DNA of 64,000 nucleotides from Streptococcus pneumoniae (GCA_040719455.1 JBFDTN010000001.1:1331001-1395000); one strand, 5' to 3'; shown: positions 27,383-37,719, counted from the stretch's first letter. A program made the numbers and translations. The notes: generated by a model not told the origin, from the letters alone.

Positions 27383-28633
27383 TTAGACTAATAAACTATA
27401 CAAGGTTTCATTTCCACGTAGATTGATGTACGAAGGATCGAATTTCTCCATACGCTCAATCAAACCAGCATAGTCATGCTTATCACCGAGCGCCACTCCG
27501 ATAAGAACTGGTCCTGTTCCCTTGCTAGCCCGCTTGATATACTCAAAACGGGTAATATCATCATTTGGCCCCAAGATGTCTGTCACAAACTCACGTAGAG
27601 CTCCTGGACGTTGTGGGAAATTCACGACAAAATAATGCTTAATTCCATCGTAAATAAGCGCCCGCTCTTCCATCTCTGGCATACGGTTGATATCGTTATT
27701 ACCTCCTGAAATGATACAGCAAACCGTTTTTCCTTTGATGTATTCGCTCAAAACTTCAAGTGCTGCGATACTAGCTGCACCAGCTGGCTCCGCAACAATT
27801 CCTTGCTTGGAATACAGGTCAATCAAGGTTTCAGAAATCAAGCCCTCATCGACACCGATGAGATTTTCTACGTGCTTGCGAGTCACTTCATAGGTCAGTT
27901 GACCGACTTTTTGCACGGCAATTCCGTCTGCAAACTTATCAATCTCTTTCAGTTTAACAGGACCACCTGCTTCAAAGGCTGCCTTCATGCTGCGTGCACC
28001 TTCCGCCTCCACACCGATGACTTCGATGTCTGGATTTTTTTCCTTGATATAGGTCGCAACACCTGCGATCAAGCCACCACCCCCAACAGGTACCAGAACC
28101 GTATCAAAATTGATAGACTCTCGCTCGGCTTCTTCCATAATCTCATAGGCAACTGTCCCTTGACCTGCCTGCACATGAACATCATCAAAAGGCGCGATAA
28201 AGGTGCGGTTTTCACGCTCGGTAAAGTCCTGTGCCGCCTTAGCAGAAGCATCAAAGGTATCTCCAACTAGCTTGATGTCCACCATATCGCCACCAAAGAA
28301 ACGAACCTGTCCAATTTTCTGTTGCGGCGTAGTAATAGGCATGAAAATCGTTGCAGGAATTTTCAATTCATTGCAGGTAAATGCTACTCCTTGCGCATGA
28401 TTTCCTGCACTGGCACAGACCACCCCACGCTTGCGCTCGTTTTCACTTAACTGCGAAATCGCATAATAAGCTCCACGAATCTTGAAAGAGCGCACACGTT
28501 GGGCATTTTCCCGCTTGAGATAAATCTTTGCCCCATACTTTTCTGACAAATAGCGATCATAATCGAGCGGTGTATAGACTACCACATCCTTTAATACCTT
28601 ATGAGCTCGGACGATGTCCTTGGCTGTTAACAT
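27383..28633 (-). CDS. ilvA: Threonine ammonia-lyase (threonine deaminase)
   Basis: The start at 28633 (MLTAKDIVRAHKVL) follows AAAGGAG by 5 bp and gives the normal 416 residues. The PLP lysine is Lys51 in RSFKIRGAYYAI; the PLP phosphate loop is PVGGGGLIAG. A single C-terminal ACT-like regulatory segment follows (HYFVVNFPQRPGALREFVTDI), as in the short Gram-positive enzyme. It makes 2-oxobutanoate from threonine, the entry to isoleucine. It is the last gene of ilvBNCA, after a 145-bp gap containing a hairpin. Confidence 0.95.
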   Translation of the reverse strand: MLTAKDIVRAHKVLKDVVVYTPLDYDRYLSEKYGAKIYLKRENAQRVRSFKIRGAYYAISQLSENERKRGVVCASAGNHAQGVAFTCNELKIPATIFMPITTPQQKIGQVRFFGGDMVDIKLVGDTFDASAKAAQDFTERENRTFIAPFDDVHVQAGQGTVAYEIMEEAERESINFDTVLVPVGGGGLIAGVATYIKEKNPDIEVIGVEAEGARSMKAAFEAGGPVKLKEIDKFADGIAVQKVGQLTYEVTRKHVENLIGVDEGLISETLIDLYSKQGIVAEPAGAASIAALEVLSEYIKGKTVCCIISGGNNDINRMPEMEERALIYDGIKHYFVVNFPQRPGALREFVTDILGPNDDITRFEYIKRASKGTGPVLIGVALGDKHDYAGLIERMEKFDPSYINLRGNETLYSLLV

Positions 28634-28670
28634 AGTTTCTCCTTTTCCCTCATTTCTGTCTAGCATGAAA

Positions 28671-28723
28671 AATAAAGTGAGAAAAATCGCGTTAGTCACA
28701 TCAATTTCCCTCACTTCTTTATC
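28671..28723 (-). terminator. Hairpin between ilvC and ilvA
   Basis: On the minus strand AAGTGAGGGAAA pairs with TTTTTCTCACTT and is followed by an AT-rich stretch with TTTTT. It could act as a partial terminator that lowers ilvA expression relative to ilvBNC. Confidence 0.5.
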
Positions 28724-28778
28724 TCCTTGTCCTATTCAGAACAAATAATGTCACAATCTAATGAATTCTGTCTTAATC

Positions 28779-29864
<1,086 letters not shown>

Positions 29865-30341
29865 TTAATCACGTGTAAATCCAGTTGCGCCTGTTCGTGC
29901 GATATTTTTAATTCCGTAAGGACGAATCACACGCAAGAGGGCTTCACTCTTTTCTGCATCTCCAGTCATCTGAATGGTGATAGAGCTTGGCGCCACATCA
30001 ACAACTGTCGCTCGAAACGGCTGAATAATCGCCAAAATCTCTGCCCGCTTGCTGGCTGGTGCTGCCATTTTCACCAAGATCACCTCTCGCTCCAAGTGTG
30101 GCTTGTCCGTAATATCTCGAATACGAATCACATCGATTTGTCGATTTAATTGCTTGATAATCTGCTCCACCTCATTAAGAGATGCTACATCAATAATAAT
30201 CGTAATCCGTGATACATTTTCGTCTTCCGTCGCTCCGACAGAAATACTCTCGATATTGACCTGACGTCTCGAAAGAACTCCTGTAAAGCGGTTCAAAACA
30301 CCTGAGCGATTTTGCAGTTTTGCTGTTAACATTCTACGCAT
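29865..30341 (-). CDS. ilvN: Acetolactate synthase small (regulatory) subunit
   Basis: 158 residues with an N-terminal ACT domain (MLTAKLQNRSGVLNRFTGVLSRRQVNIESIS) and an ALS_ss_C domain. It binds valine and stimulates the large subunit. The start codon overlaps the end of ilvB by 8 bp, so the subunits are translationally coupled. Confidence 0.96.
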   Translation of the reverse strand: MRRMLTAKLQNRSGVLNRFTGVLSRRQVNIESISVGATEDENVSRITIIIDVASLNEVEQIIKQLNRQIDVIRIRDITDKPHLEREVILVKMAAPASKRAEILAIIQPFRATVVDVAPSSITIQMTGDAEKSEALLRVIRPYGIKNIARTGATGFTRD

Positions 30342-32034
30342 GGAACTTCACCCCCAACATCTCTGCATTGCTCTTGCCCGCAGGCACCATTGGAAGCACA
30401 TGCTCTTTTCTGGAAATATCCACTTCAATCAGCATCGGTACATTTTCTTGAAGAACTTCCAAATCATCGTACAAGGTCTCAGGATTCGCAAACTTATAGT
30501 GCTTAATGCCATAAGCTGCGGCTAACAGTTGAAAATCCGGCTCGCTTTCAAACACTGACTCGCTAGTCCGTCCCTCATAGAAGGATTCTTGCCACTGACG
30601 CACCATGCCCAAGGAGTGGTTATTGAGCAAAATAACCTTGATCGGAATACCGTATCCATTTAAAATAGCCAATTCTTGGTTAGTCATCTGAAAGCCACCA
30701 TCTCCGACAAATAAGACCACTTCCTTGTCTGGATTGGCTAATTTAGCACCGATAGCTGCTGGAATCCCAAAGCCCATCGTCCCAAGTCCGCCAGAAGTGA
30801 CCAACTGACGTTCCTCCTTATAAGGATAGTACTGAGCAGCCCACATCTGGTGTTGCCCAACGTCTGTGACGACAATCGCCTCACCTTTTGTCAACTCACC
30901 CACGCGCTCAATGACTGCCTGCGGCTGTACCACGCGCTCTTTTTTATCATAGGAACGCACGCGACGTTTATTATCAGTCACACGCTCAATCCATTTTTCA
31001 GTATGATTTTTAACCATAGGCTCATCCAGTAGCATTTGAAGCGTTTCCTTAGCATCTCCTACCACAGGAATATCCACCGCAATAATCTTGCCAATCTCTG
31101 CTGGGTCAATATCCACATGAACAACTTTGGCATTTTTCGCAAAGGTTTTCGGATTTCCCGTCAGACGATCATCAAAGCGCGATCCAATATTGATCATAAA
31201 ATCTGTCTCGGTCATAGCGATATTAGCCGCATAAGAGCCATGCATCCCTCCCATACCCAAGAATAAAGAATGGTCAGTCGCAATCGTTCCTTGCCCCAAA
31301 AGGGTTGTCACCACAGGAATCTGATAACGCTCTGCAAAGGCAATCAAATCCTTTGAGGCTCCAGCGTAGCTAACACCACCCCCTGCTAGGATAACAGGCT
31401 TCTTTGCCTTGGCTAATTGCTTGATAATCTTTTTAATCTGCAATTCATTTGGCAAAGTAACTGGCTGATAACTAGGCAAATCAACAGTCGTATCATAGAT
31501 AAAATCTGTCTCCTTAGCCGACACGTCCTTTGGCAAATCAATCACCACAGGACCCGGACGACCCGTTGTAGCAATATGAATGGCTTCTGTAATCACGCGC
31601 GGAATTTCAGCTGTTTCACGCACTTGGTAATTATACTTCGTAATCGGCATGGTAATACCGACAATATCTGCCTCCTGAAAGGCATCTTTTCCGATCCCTG
31701 AAATGCCGACCTGCCCTGTAAAGACAAGGAGTGGCACACTGTCACTCATAGCATCGGCAATCCCAGTAATGGCATTTGTCGCCCCAGGACCACTGGTCAC
31801 AATCGCTACACCAATCTTTCCAGTCGATTTGGCATAGCCCTCTGCCTCATGCAAACAGCCCTGCTCATGACGTCCCAAGATATGACGAATCCCTTTGAAC
31901 TGATAAATCGCATCATATAAAGGCAATACAGCGCCACCAGGATAACCAAAAATCGTATCCACACCTAATTCTAATAAGGTATCTAGCAGTAATTCCGAGC
32001 CTGTTTTAGGCGACTCAAGCGTGATTTTTTTCAT
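30334..32034 (-). CDS. ilvB: Acetolactate synthase large (catalytic) subunit
   Basis: The start at 32034 (MKKITLESPKTG) follows GAAAGGAG by 4 bp and gives 566 residues. Features are the TPP-activating Glu in GYPGGAVLP...HEQGCLHEAEG, the central FAD-type domain and the TPP/Mg motif GDGGFQMTNQELAIL near the C-terminus. It condenses pyruvate with pyruvate or 2-oxobutanoate. It is the first gene of the operon, with a strong promoter and a CodY-like box in its leader. Confidence 0.97.
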   Translation of the reverse strand: MKKITLESPKTGSELLLDTLLELGVDTIFGYPGGAVLPLYDAIYQFKGIRHILGRHEQGCLHEAEGYAKSTGKIGVAIVTSGPGATNAITGIADAMSDSVPLLVFTGQVGISGIGKDAFQEADIVGITMPITKYNYQVRETAEIPRVITEAIHIATTGRPGPVVIDLPKDVSAKETDFIYDTTVDLPSYQPVTLPNELQIKKIIKQLAKAKKPVILAGGGVSYAGASKDLIAFAERYQIPVVTTLLGQGTIATDHSLFLGMGGMHGSYAANIAMTETDFMINIGSRFDDRLTGNPKTFAKNAKVVHVDIDPAEIGKIIAVDIPVVGDAKETLQMLLDEPMVKNHTEKWIERVTDNKRRVRSYDKKERVVQPQAVIERVGELTKGEAIVVTDVGQHQMWAAQYYPYKEERQLVTSGGLGTMGFGIPAAIGAKLANPDKEVVLFVGDGGFQMTNQELAILNGYGIPIKVILLNNHSLGMVRQWQESFYEGRTSESVFESEPDFQLLAAAYGIKHYKFANPETLYDDLEVLQENVPMLIEVDISRKEHVLPMVPAGKSNAEMLGVKFHA

Positions 32035-32056
32035 ACATCTCCTTTCAGTAATTTTC

Positions 32057-32115
32057 AATTTTCTAAAAATTCTAAAATCTTTCTACTATAATACCATTTT
32101 TGAAAAAAATTGCAA
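32057..32115 (-). promoter_or_regulatory. ilvBNCA promoter with a CodY-like box
   Basis: Minus strand: TTGCAA (32110-32115), 16-bp spacer ending TGG, and TATTAT (32088-32093). About 10-25 bp past the start point lies AATTTTTAGAAAATT (32057-32071), one mismatch from the CodY consensus AATTTTCWGAAAATT. Repression by CodY in rich amino-acid supply is expected of ilv operons and is inferred here. A further imperfect dyad (32128-32162) lies upstream of the -35. No T-box or leader peptide was seen. Confidence 0.65.
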
Positions 32116-32192
32116 GAGAATCTTATCGAAAATTCAGATTTTTTCTATAAATCCGAATTTTCCGACTAAATACTCACAAAAGAATAAACAAA

Positions 32193-32520
32193 AGAGAATG
32201 GGACTCAATCGCGATTTCGAAGAAATCAATTCTGTTAACTTCGCTTTCCAATTTTTAGGCTCAGGTATGAACAGTCACTCCCCTGACTATCTTCGCTTTC
32301 TAGTTTCCGAGCTCAGGTATGAACAGTCCACTGGACTGTTCATATCCCGCAAGTTGATACTTTCATAATTGAAAATTGTGAACGGTTGGAAATAGGGCTA
32401 ACGAAAAGCAATTCGCTAGCCCCTTCTAATAGAACGTTGATTTATCAATGTTTTACAAAGCAGACAAGAGTGCGTAAAACTGTTAGAACTATAAAATGTA
32501 ATGAGGTCGGAACTTTTGTC
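32193..32520 (+). repeat. Composite intergenic repeat, copy L
   Basis: It starts with GGGACTCAATC and the palindrome GATTTCGAAGAAATC (32213-32227), then two TTCGCTTTC...GCTCAGGTATGAACAGTC modules. The second ends in a 27-bp perfect palindrome (32318-32344). The ~149-bp core (32349-32497) and a GAGGT(C/T)GG...CCAACCTC hairpin follow. The same order is found at 41936-42235. Confidence 0.85.
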
Positions 32521-32574
32521 CCAACCTCGTTTCTTTTAGATTTGAACTGTAACGCTTAAGCCAACTATCCGCAG

Positions 32575-32885
32575 TTCTTTCATTTCCAACTTGCAATAGT
32601 TCATTGACTGCATTGGTAGAACCTACGATGCTTGTATTTCCCACCTGTTACACTCCCCAGCACTGCAACGAAAGAAACCGTTCTCCTATTTCACCCCCAA
32701 TAAGCTCCCAGGGTGAGAGGACAGAACCTGCGGTTCCTTTATCTCCAACTTGCAATAGTTCACTAAACTGTAATGAGAGAAACTTCGTTTCTTCTATTTC
32801 CAACTTACAATAGTTCCCCGACTGTATTGATGGAAGCTACGCTTCCTTTATTTCCAACCTCTAACAATCCACTGGATTGTTAGAG
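32575..32885. repeat. Degenerate tandem modules of ~55 bp ending in a perfect hairpin
   Basis: About five units begin with ATTTCCAACTTGCAATAGTTC or variants and end in short hairpins such as GGAAGCTACGCTTCC and GAACCTGCGGTTC. The last carries a 27-bp perfect palindrome (32859-32885) centred on CCACTGG that overlaps the stop codon of the response-regulator gene. No gene was found here. The final hairpin may act as a terminator for the response regulator. Confidence 0.65.
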
Positions 32886-33479
32886 CCACCCATTTTCTTT
32901 GGCGATTTTGGTGGCTTCGGTGCGGTTTTCGGCGTTGAGTTTGCTGAGGATGTTGGACATGTAGTTGCGGATGGTGCCGTTTGAGAGGTACATTTGGTCG
33001 GCAATTTCTTTGTTGGATAGGCCCTCTGCAACTTTTTGAAGGAGAACCTGCTCCTGCTGGGTTAGGGGATTTTTCATGGTGAAAAAGCTCTCCATGAGCT
33101 CTGGCGAATACTCTTTTTGGCCTTGCCGCACGCGCTCAATGGTCCGCATCAGCTCAGCAATACTGCGTTCTTTCAGCACATAGGCATCCACATCCGCCCG
33201 AATGGCACGTTCAAAATAACCAGGCCGCTTGAAGGTGGTCACCATGATCACCTTTAAGCTCGGCAGCGCCTCTTTTGCCCACTCAAGGACATCTAACCCC
33301 GTCATCTCAGGCATCTCAATGTCTAAAATAGCGACATCTATCGTTTCCTTTTGTAAAATTGCTTGCGCTTCTAAGCCATTCTTGGCTGGGAAGACCTGAT
33401 TGACAGCTTCCTGCAATTCCAAGAGTTGGCAGAGCGCATCGCGCAACATGCTTTGGTCTTCAGCGACGAGTATCTTCAT
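32880..33479 (-). CDS. NarL/LuxR-type response regulator (DesR-like)
   Basis: The start at 33479 follows AAAAGGAG by 7 bp; 199 residues. The receiver domain has the acidic pocket AEDQ, the phospho-acceptor Asp in [13 protein letters not shown], and the Thr/Lys residues (MVTTF, VLKERS). The LuxR HTH is [25 protein letters not shown]...NYMSNIL. It overlaps the end of the kinase gene by 20 bp. With that kinase split by IS630, this regulator may now be unphosphorylated or driven by another donor. Confidence 0.93.
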   Translation of the reverse strand: MKILVAEDQSMLRDALCQLLELQEAVNQVFPAKNGLEAQAILQKETIDVAILDIEMPEMTGLDVLEWAKEALPSLKVIMVTTFKRPGYFERAIRADVDAYVLKERSIAELMRTIERVRQGQKEYSPELMESFFTMKNPLTQQEQVLLQKVAEGLSNKEIADQMYLSNGTIRNYMSNILSKLNAENRTEATKIAKENGWL

Positions 33480-33991
33480 CTTTTTCTCCTTTTGGAATGT
33501 CCAGTTGAATTTGTGTCGGCTGCTTACTGGACACAATTTCCACTCTTCCTTGGTAGCGAATCAAGCGGTCACGAATGGAATGCAACTCCTCACCCGTCAG
33601 CTCCCCAAAGCCAATCCCATTATCTTCTACCAAAACCCGGACCCAGCCGTCTTGCTCGCTCAACTGGATACGGCAATGACTTGCTTGACTATGTTTGATG
33701 AGATTATTACACAATTCCCGCAGGGCCATGGTCAAAGCAGCCTCCTGCTCCCTACCCATTTCTATATTGTCTTTTTCAACCGTTAGCTCAACCCCTGCCA
33801 ACTCCAGCATATTTCCTAAAATTTGCAATTCTTCTTCCAAACTATGGAGTTTCAGAGCTTGGACAATCTGCCGCACTTCCTGCATGGCATTTTTGGTAAT
33901 ATCCCGCAAATCCTCGACTTCTTTCCTAGCCTTATCATAGGAATCACGCTCCATAAGCGTTAGCGCTAGCTCACTCTTATAGTCGTTTAGT

Positions 33992-34483
33992 CTATAAACA
34001 GTATTTTAGACTTTCATAGATAGACTTGCCAGCTCTAAGTAGCTCCCGAACCTTATGTTTGAGATTCGCCCAATAGTGTTCAATTGGATTGAGTTCGGGC
34101 GAATAAGGAGGTAATGGAAAAAAATAATGTCCTTTGTCTATGGCGAGTTTATCTAACCTGGCTTTGGGGTGAAAGCTAGCATTGTCCATCACAATCAGAT
34201 GGGGCTCTGACAAAGAAGGCAAGAGTTGCTTGTCAAACCACTTAGTAAAAAAGTCACTTGTCATGCTTTCTTTGTAAATCATAGGCGCAACAATATCCTG
34301 ACCAACCAGCCCTGCAACGACAGATGTACGTTCAAAACGACGACCACTTATCTTGTCATAGACCTTCACGCCTCTAGGTGCTCGACCTCGCTTTCGGTAA
34401 AGATAGGTATCAATCCCTGTTTCATCAATATAGACAATAGGGATGGTATCAAAGCAGGATAAAACCTCATGATACCGTCTCAC
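33992..34483 (-). CDS. IS630 transposase, ORF2 (DDE part)
   Basis: 163 residues from a GTG; the frame is open upstream to the A7 run in ORF1. Catalytic residues: VYIDETGID, IVMDNASFH and NPIEHYWANLKHKV. The native product is probably an ORF1-ORF2 frameshift fusion. Confidence 0.9.
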   Translation of the reverse strand: MRRYHEVLSCFDTIPIVYIDETGIDTYLYRKRGRAPRGVKVYDKISGRRFERTSVVAGLVGQDIVAPMIYKESMTSDFFTKWFDKQLLPSLSEPHLIVMDNASFHPKARLDKLAIDKGHYFFPLPPYSPELNPIEHYWANLKHKVRELLRAGKSIYESLKYCL

Positions 34484-34490
34484 TTCCTCC

Positions 34491-34829
34491 TTATTTTGTT
34501 CGCTGTAGGTCGTCGTCTTTTTTTAAAGTGATACCGAGTTGCTTGAGAGCTGCCCAAACAGAGGAGATACGGCAGTTAAAGTGTTCTGCTATTTCCCGCA
34601 AAAAAGCATCCGGGTGTTGCTCTACATATGCTTCTAATTGATCTAAGGGAATTTTTCGAGACTTGGCAACTCGTGCTTTCCGCTCTAGGTGTCCTTGTTC
34701 TGCAAGCTGTTTTTCCCACACATACAACGTATTGGTACTAATACCAAAAACTGCACATGCTTCTTTTTTGGTGTGACCAGCAGTAACGTAGTCTATTACT
34801 CGTTTTCTAAAATTCAATTCGTAAGCCAT
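34491..34829 (-). CDS. IS630 transposase, ORF1 (DNA-binding part)
   Basis: The start is put at MAYELNFRKRV (34829); an earlier ATG lies in the terminal region. About 112 residues with two HTH segments (GHTKKEACAVFGISTNTLYVW; FLREIAEHFNCRISSVWAAL). It ends after an A7 run where a shift by one base would enter ORF2 (KKTTTYSEQNKEEVRRYH). Confidence 0.9.
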   Translation of the reverse strand: MAYELNFRKRVIDYVTAGHTKKEACAVFGISTNTLYVWEKQLAEQGHLERKARVAKSRKIPLDQLEAYVEQHPDAFLREIAEHFNCRISSVWAALKQLGITLKKDDDLQRTK

Positions 34830-35460
34830 AAACTTATTATAACACATACTGTTTATAAACTAAAGGAGTATAACACTTAACATGGCAAAGACATGTCCCA
34901 AGGTATCGTGCAAATCCTGCCCAATCCGATTGCGTTCATTTTCAGCTAAAAGCAGGTTAATCGAGGTATTTTTCTCAAGCAACTCTTCCTCTAGCTTAGC
35001 TTTCTGGATACCTCTTTGCATTCCATATGTCATCGCAACGCATGCCAACAGCATAACAGCCAAAAAAATCTTCACTTCTATCTCATCTATAATAAAAATA
35101 TAAATAACCAACAATAGAAGTACCAAATAAAAGGTCAAGTAACGAAAACTAGTCTTTTTATCCTCTTGAAAATTCCAAGTTAGGATATTAGACAGATAAA
35201 AGGTAAACATGCTCATCGAAGGTGTTCCATATATCGTTGTATAGATGACGTAAATACAAAGATAAAGCCAGAACAAATTAAGAATGCACTCTTTTTCTAC
35301 AACCAGTAATCCTAAATAAGCAATCGCAAAAAGAATGGTCATGGAGAGGATGTGTACTGGAAAACCTCCTGATAATACCCCGTATATGGGGAAAATGAGG
35401 TAAACCAAGGACACATAGTACATGGTATGGGCTTGTTTGAATTTCTTCAGTAAGTTCACC

Positions 35461-36189
35461 TTATCTCACTTCCTGTTTCTTTTTTAGCACTAGGGTTAGG
35501 CCTACTATTATTATAGTATAAAGGAAGACCATTAGTAAAGACTGGAATTGTAAGTGATTGTCTTTAACATAGCTCAACACAAGCTGATTGGCATAATAAG
35601 ACGGGGTAAAGTGAGCCACTAATTTCATCCAATTAGGAAAGGTTTCATAGGGCATCCAGCTACCACCAAAAATGGCCAACACTAGGTATAAGATATTCGC
35701 GACCACGGACAAGGTTTGGAGACTCTTGAACAAGGTCAGAGCAAGGCCAATTGCCAAATAAACCATACTGGCAATTAGTAGCAAGAAAGCAGATACCAAC
35801 CACTGGTCTGCCGTCATTCGCACACCTCGAAAGACTGCCCCAACCGCAAAATTGACCACAATGGAAATGATAAATGACAGAAAAACACGAAACACTTTGG
35901 CAGCATAGTATTGGTAAAGAGGGATTGGAGAATGCTGAATCTGTAAGAGCCAACGATTTCTAATATCCTCTTCCAGCATACTAGGAAAACTAAATAAAGC
36001 AAAACTACTCATACTAAAGGCCGTCATGGTGAGCAGATAATTTCTCGTCAAGCCTGCCGCATCCTCATAGGAAGTGTCAAACATGGACGAAAAGAAGAGG
36101 AAAAAGATGACAGGCATGCCAATTCCTAATAGAAAATTCCCCACACTACGTTTGGTTAAAAGATATTCAATCCTTAGTAAAGCCGTCAT
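35461..36189 (-). CDS. ABC-2 type exporter permease
   Basis: 242 residues with six membrane helices and the ABC-2 layout (long loop after helix 1, LYLVLAIFGGSWMPYETFP before the last helices). It overlaps the ATPase gene by four bases and is followed at once by the kinase GTG, so transporter and two-component genes form one transcript. Exporters linked to DesK/LiaS-type kinases often move lipids, peptides or antimicrobials; the substrate is unknown here. Confidence 0.88.
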   Translation of the reverse strand: MTALLRIEYLLTKRSVGNFLLGIGMPVIFFLFFSSMFDTSYEDAAGLTRNYLLTMTAFSMSSFALFSFPSMLEEDIRNRWLLQIQHSPIPLYQYYAAKVFRVFLSFIISIVVNFAVGAVFRGVRMTADQWLVSAFLLLIASMVYLAIGLALTLFKSLQTLSVVANILYLVLAIFGGSWMPYETFPNWMKLVAHFTPSYYANQLVLSYVKDNHLQFQSLLMVFLYTIIIVGLTLVLKKKQEVR

Positions 36190-37070
36190 TTTTCTTCCTC
36201 CTTAGTTGTATCAAATAGGGTATTGAGTAGCGTTTTATTGGTCATTTCAATCTCCGTAATCGGACAGTTTACCTCCTGCAGAGCCTGCCAGACCGCATCC
36301 ACATCTTTAGTCATAAAGGAAAGCCTATCATGCTTGACTTCCATATCATAGATATGCTCCCAGTCTGTGACAAGTGCCTCATAATCACTTGGAATGATGA
36401 ATTGTTTTTCCTGCTCTTCTGAACGCATCTTAAAGGGTGTCGTATCCCGCAAGAGTCGTCCCTGATGCAAGACCAAGATCCGATCCGCCGTATGCTCGAC
36501 TTCTTCGATATAATGCGAAGAATAGACCAGGGTCACACCGCTCTCTTTTAAGCTGTGGACAATCTCCCAGAAATGCTGACGAGTAGAGGTGTCCATGGCC
36601 GTTGTCGGCTCATCCAAAAAGAGAATGGAGGGACGACCAATCAAGGTCAAGACAAAGGATAACAAACGCTTTTGACCGCCTGATAATTTTTCTGCCAACT
36701 GGTTTTTCTGCTCAGGAGAAAAATGCAGTAGCTCATCTACTTCCTTATCTGTCAAAGGATTGGGATAGATCGCTTGGAAAAAAGCAATCAATTCCTGAAC
36801 CTTGAGACTACTTGGCACCCCATTTTCTTGCGGTAAAATCCCGACCACTTTCTTTAAAGCCGTTTCTGTCACCTTGAGCCCTTGAATACGAATATCGCCT
36901 TTGGTGACAAACCAATCCCCCAACAAGCAGGACAGCAAGGTGGTCTTTCCTGCCCCATTTGGCCCAATCAAGGCAACACACTCGCCCTCACCAATCTCAA
37001 AGGAAATATCTTCCAAAATCTTCTTTCCCTTAATCGTTTTTGAGATGTTTCTCACTTCAATCATGCTCAT
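36186..37070 (-). CDS. ABC exporter ATP-binding protein
   Basis: 294 residues. Walker A GPNGAGKTT, Q-loop GILPQENG, signature LSGGQKRLLSFVL, Walker B ILFLDEPTTAMD and switch YSSHYIEE are all present. The ~70-residue C-terminal extension is typical of ABC-2 drug/lantibiotic-type ATPases. It is the first gene of the exporter-kinase-regulator operon. Confidence 0.93.
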   Translation of the reverse strand: MSMIEVRNISKTIKGKKILEDISFEIGEGECVALIGPNGAGKTTLLSCLLGDWFVTKGDIRIQGLKVTETALKKVVGILPQENGVPSSLKVQELIAFFQAIYPNPLTDKEVDELLHFSPEQKNQLAEKLSGGQKRLLSFVLTLIGRPSILFLDEPTTAMDTSTRQHFWEIVHSLKESGVTLVYSSHYIEEVEHTADRILVLHQGRLLRDTTPFKMRSEEQEKQFIIPSDYEALVTDWEHIYDMEVKHDRLSFMTKDVDAVWQALQEVNCPITEIEMTNKTLLNTLFDTTKEEEK

Positions 37071-37137
37071 CTGTGAACCTTCTTTTCCTTTACACTACCA
37101 GTATACCCTATCTTATTTTCCCTCACTAGATAGGTTT

Positions 37138-37164
37138 GTCATGGAAAAAGATGACAAATGTCAC
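37138..37164. promoter_or_regulatory. Clustered GTCAT/ATGAC half-sites upstream of the exporter operon
   Basis: GTCAT (37138-37142), ATGAC (37151-37155) and the palindrome TGACAAATGTCA (37153-37164) lie ~70-95 bp upstream of the ATPase gene. A -10-like TATACT lies downstream of them on the minus strand, near 37110. The arrangement resembles DesR-type operators, so the operon's own response regulator is a candidate binder; this is an inference. Confidence 0.4.
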
Positions 37165-37200
37165 AAAAAAATTCCCTTCGATTTCTCGAAGAGAATGGCA

Positions 37201-37719
37201 TTATTTTACTTCTACGAGGCCTTCAGCCTTCAAACTTTCTACCAAATCATCGGCAGTGGCATTGACCAACTGATCCAAGTCAAATCGCTGCAATAGAGCT
37301 GACTTTCGTGCCTCCTCAATATCTAACTCCTTCATATCAAAATGAAGCATCAAGCGAAAAACTTGATTCTCTCGTAATTGGCTACTGAGATGAAAGCCCT
37401 TCAAAGACTGCAAGCGATCAAATTCGCCAGGAACACCCAGTCCTGCTTCTATCAAAGAAATTACCTCATCAGGCTCCAAGCGCGTGACGTAGTCCTTTTC
37501 CTGGTCACTCAAGGGACGTTCGGCTACCAAGTCTAAGACCAAGACCTGATCTCCCTTTGAAGTGACTTTTGCCTCTTCTTCCAAGCCTTTAATCGCCCCT
37601 TTAAAGACACGAACAATCTCCTTTTCTTCCTCTGGAACTTTGAGCGGCTCGGTTGTCTGAGTGCTACATCCCACAAGGATAAAAAGAGCAAGTAACCACA
37701 ACATTCCTAATTTTCTCAT
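37201..37719 (-). CDS. Putative lipoprotein (SP0198-like family)
   Basis: 172 residues with a lipoprotein signal (MRKLGMLWLLALFILVGC, Cys18 lipidated). The mature part shares the pattern VxRxFxGxxxG...DQVLVLDL with its upstream neighbour, so the two are tandem paralogues. It overlaps that gene by four bases. The domain resembles small extracellular lipoproteins common in streptococci; the role is unknown. Confidence 0.8.
   Translation of the reverse strand: MRKLGMLWLLALFILVGCSTQTTEPLKVPEEEKEIVRVFKGAIKGLEEEAKVTSKGDQVLVLDLVAERPLSDQEKDYVTRLEPDEVISLIEAGLGVPGEFDRLQSLKGFHLSSQLRENQVFRLMLHFDMKELDIEEARKSALLQRFDLDQLVNATADDLVESLKAEGLVEVK

Larger units (their letters stand above)
33980..34870 (-). mobile_element. 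IS630-family element, copy A (inside the kinase gene)
   Basis: 891 bp. Its ends start TAGTCGTTTAGTCTATAAAC (33980, plus strand) and TACTCCTTTAGTTTATAAAC (from 34870, minus strand), and both continue AGTAT. TA duplications lie at 33978-33979 and 34871-34872. Copy B has the same length and the same transposase proteins. Confidence 0.95.
33460..35459 (-). pseudogene. Sensor histidine kinase (DesK/LiaS-type, HisKA_3), split by IS630
   Basis: The N-terminal part (35459-34873, GTG start right after the permease stop) has about five membrane helices and the H-box ERNRIGQDLHDTLGHVFAMLSV. The C-terminal part (33979-33460) has the rest of the dimerisation helices and the ATPase domain (NLIKHSQAS, VEDNGIGFG). 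IS630 copy A sits between codons for SV and KSEL. Removing the element and one TA joins the halves in frame as LSVKSELALTLMERD. It is currently interrupted and likely inactive; a C-terminal fragment could start at ATG 33954. Confidence 0.92.

Noticed and set aside
32604..32813. Short ORF in the repeat-rich gap
   Set aside because: It is made of the tandem hairpin modules, is Cys/Pro-rich by composition, and has no RBS.
34882..35103. Plus-strand 73-residue ORF with an IS-supplied RBS
   Set aside because: It is antisense to the histidine-kinase coding region and has no protein-like composition beyond that.
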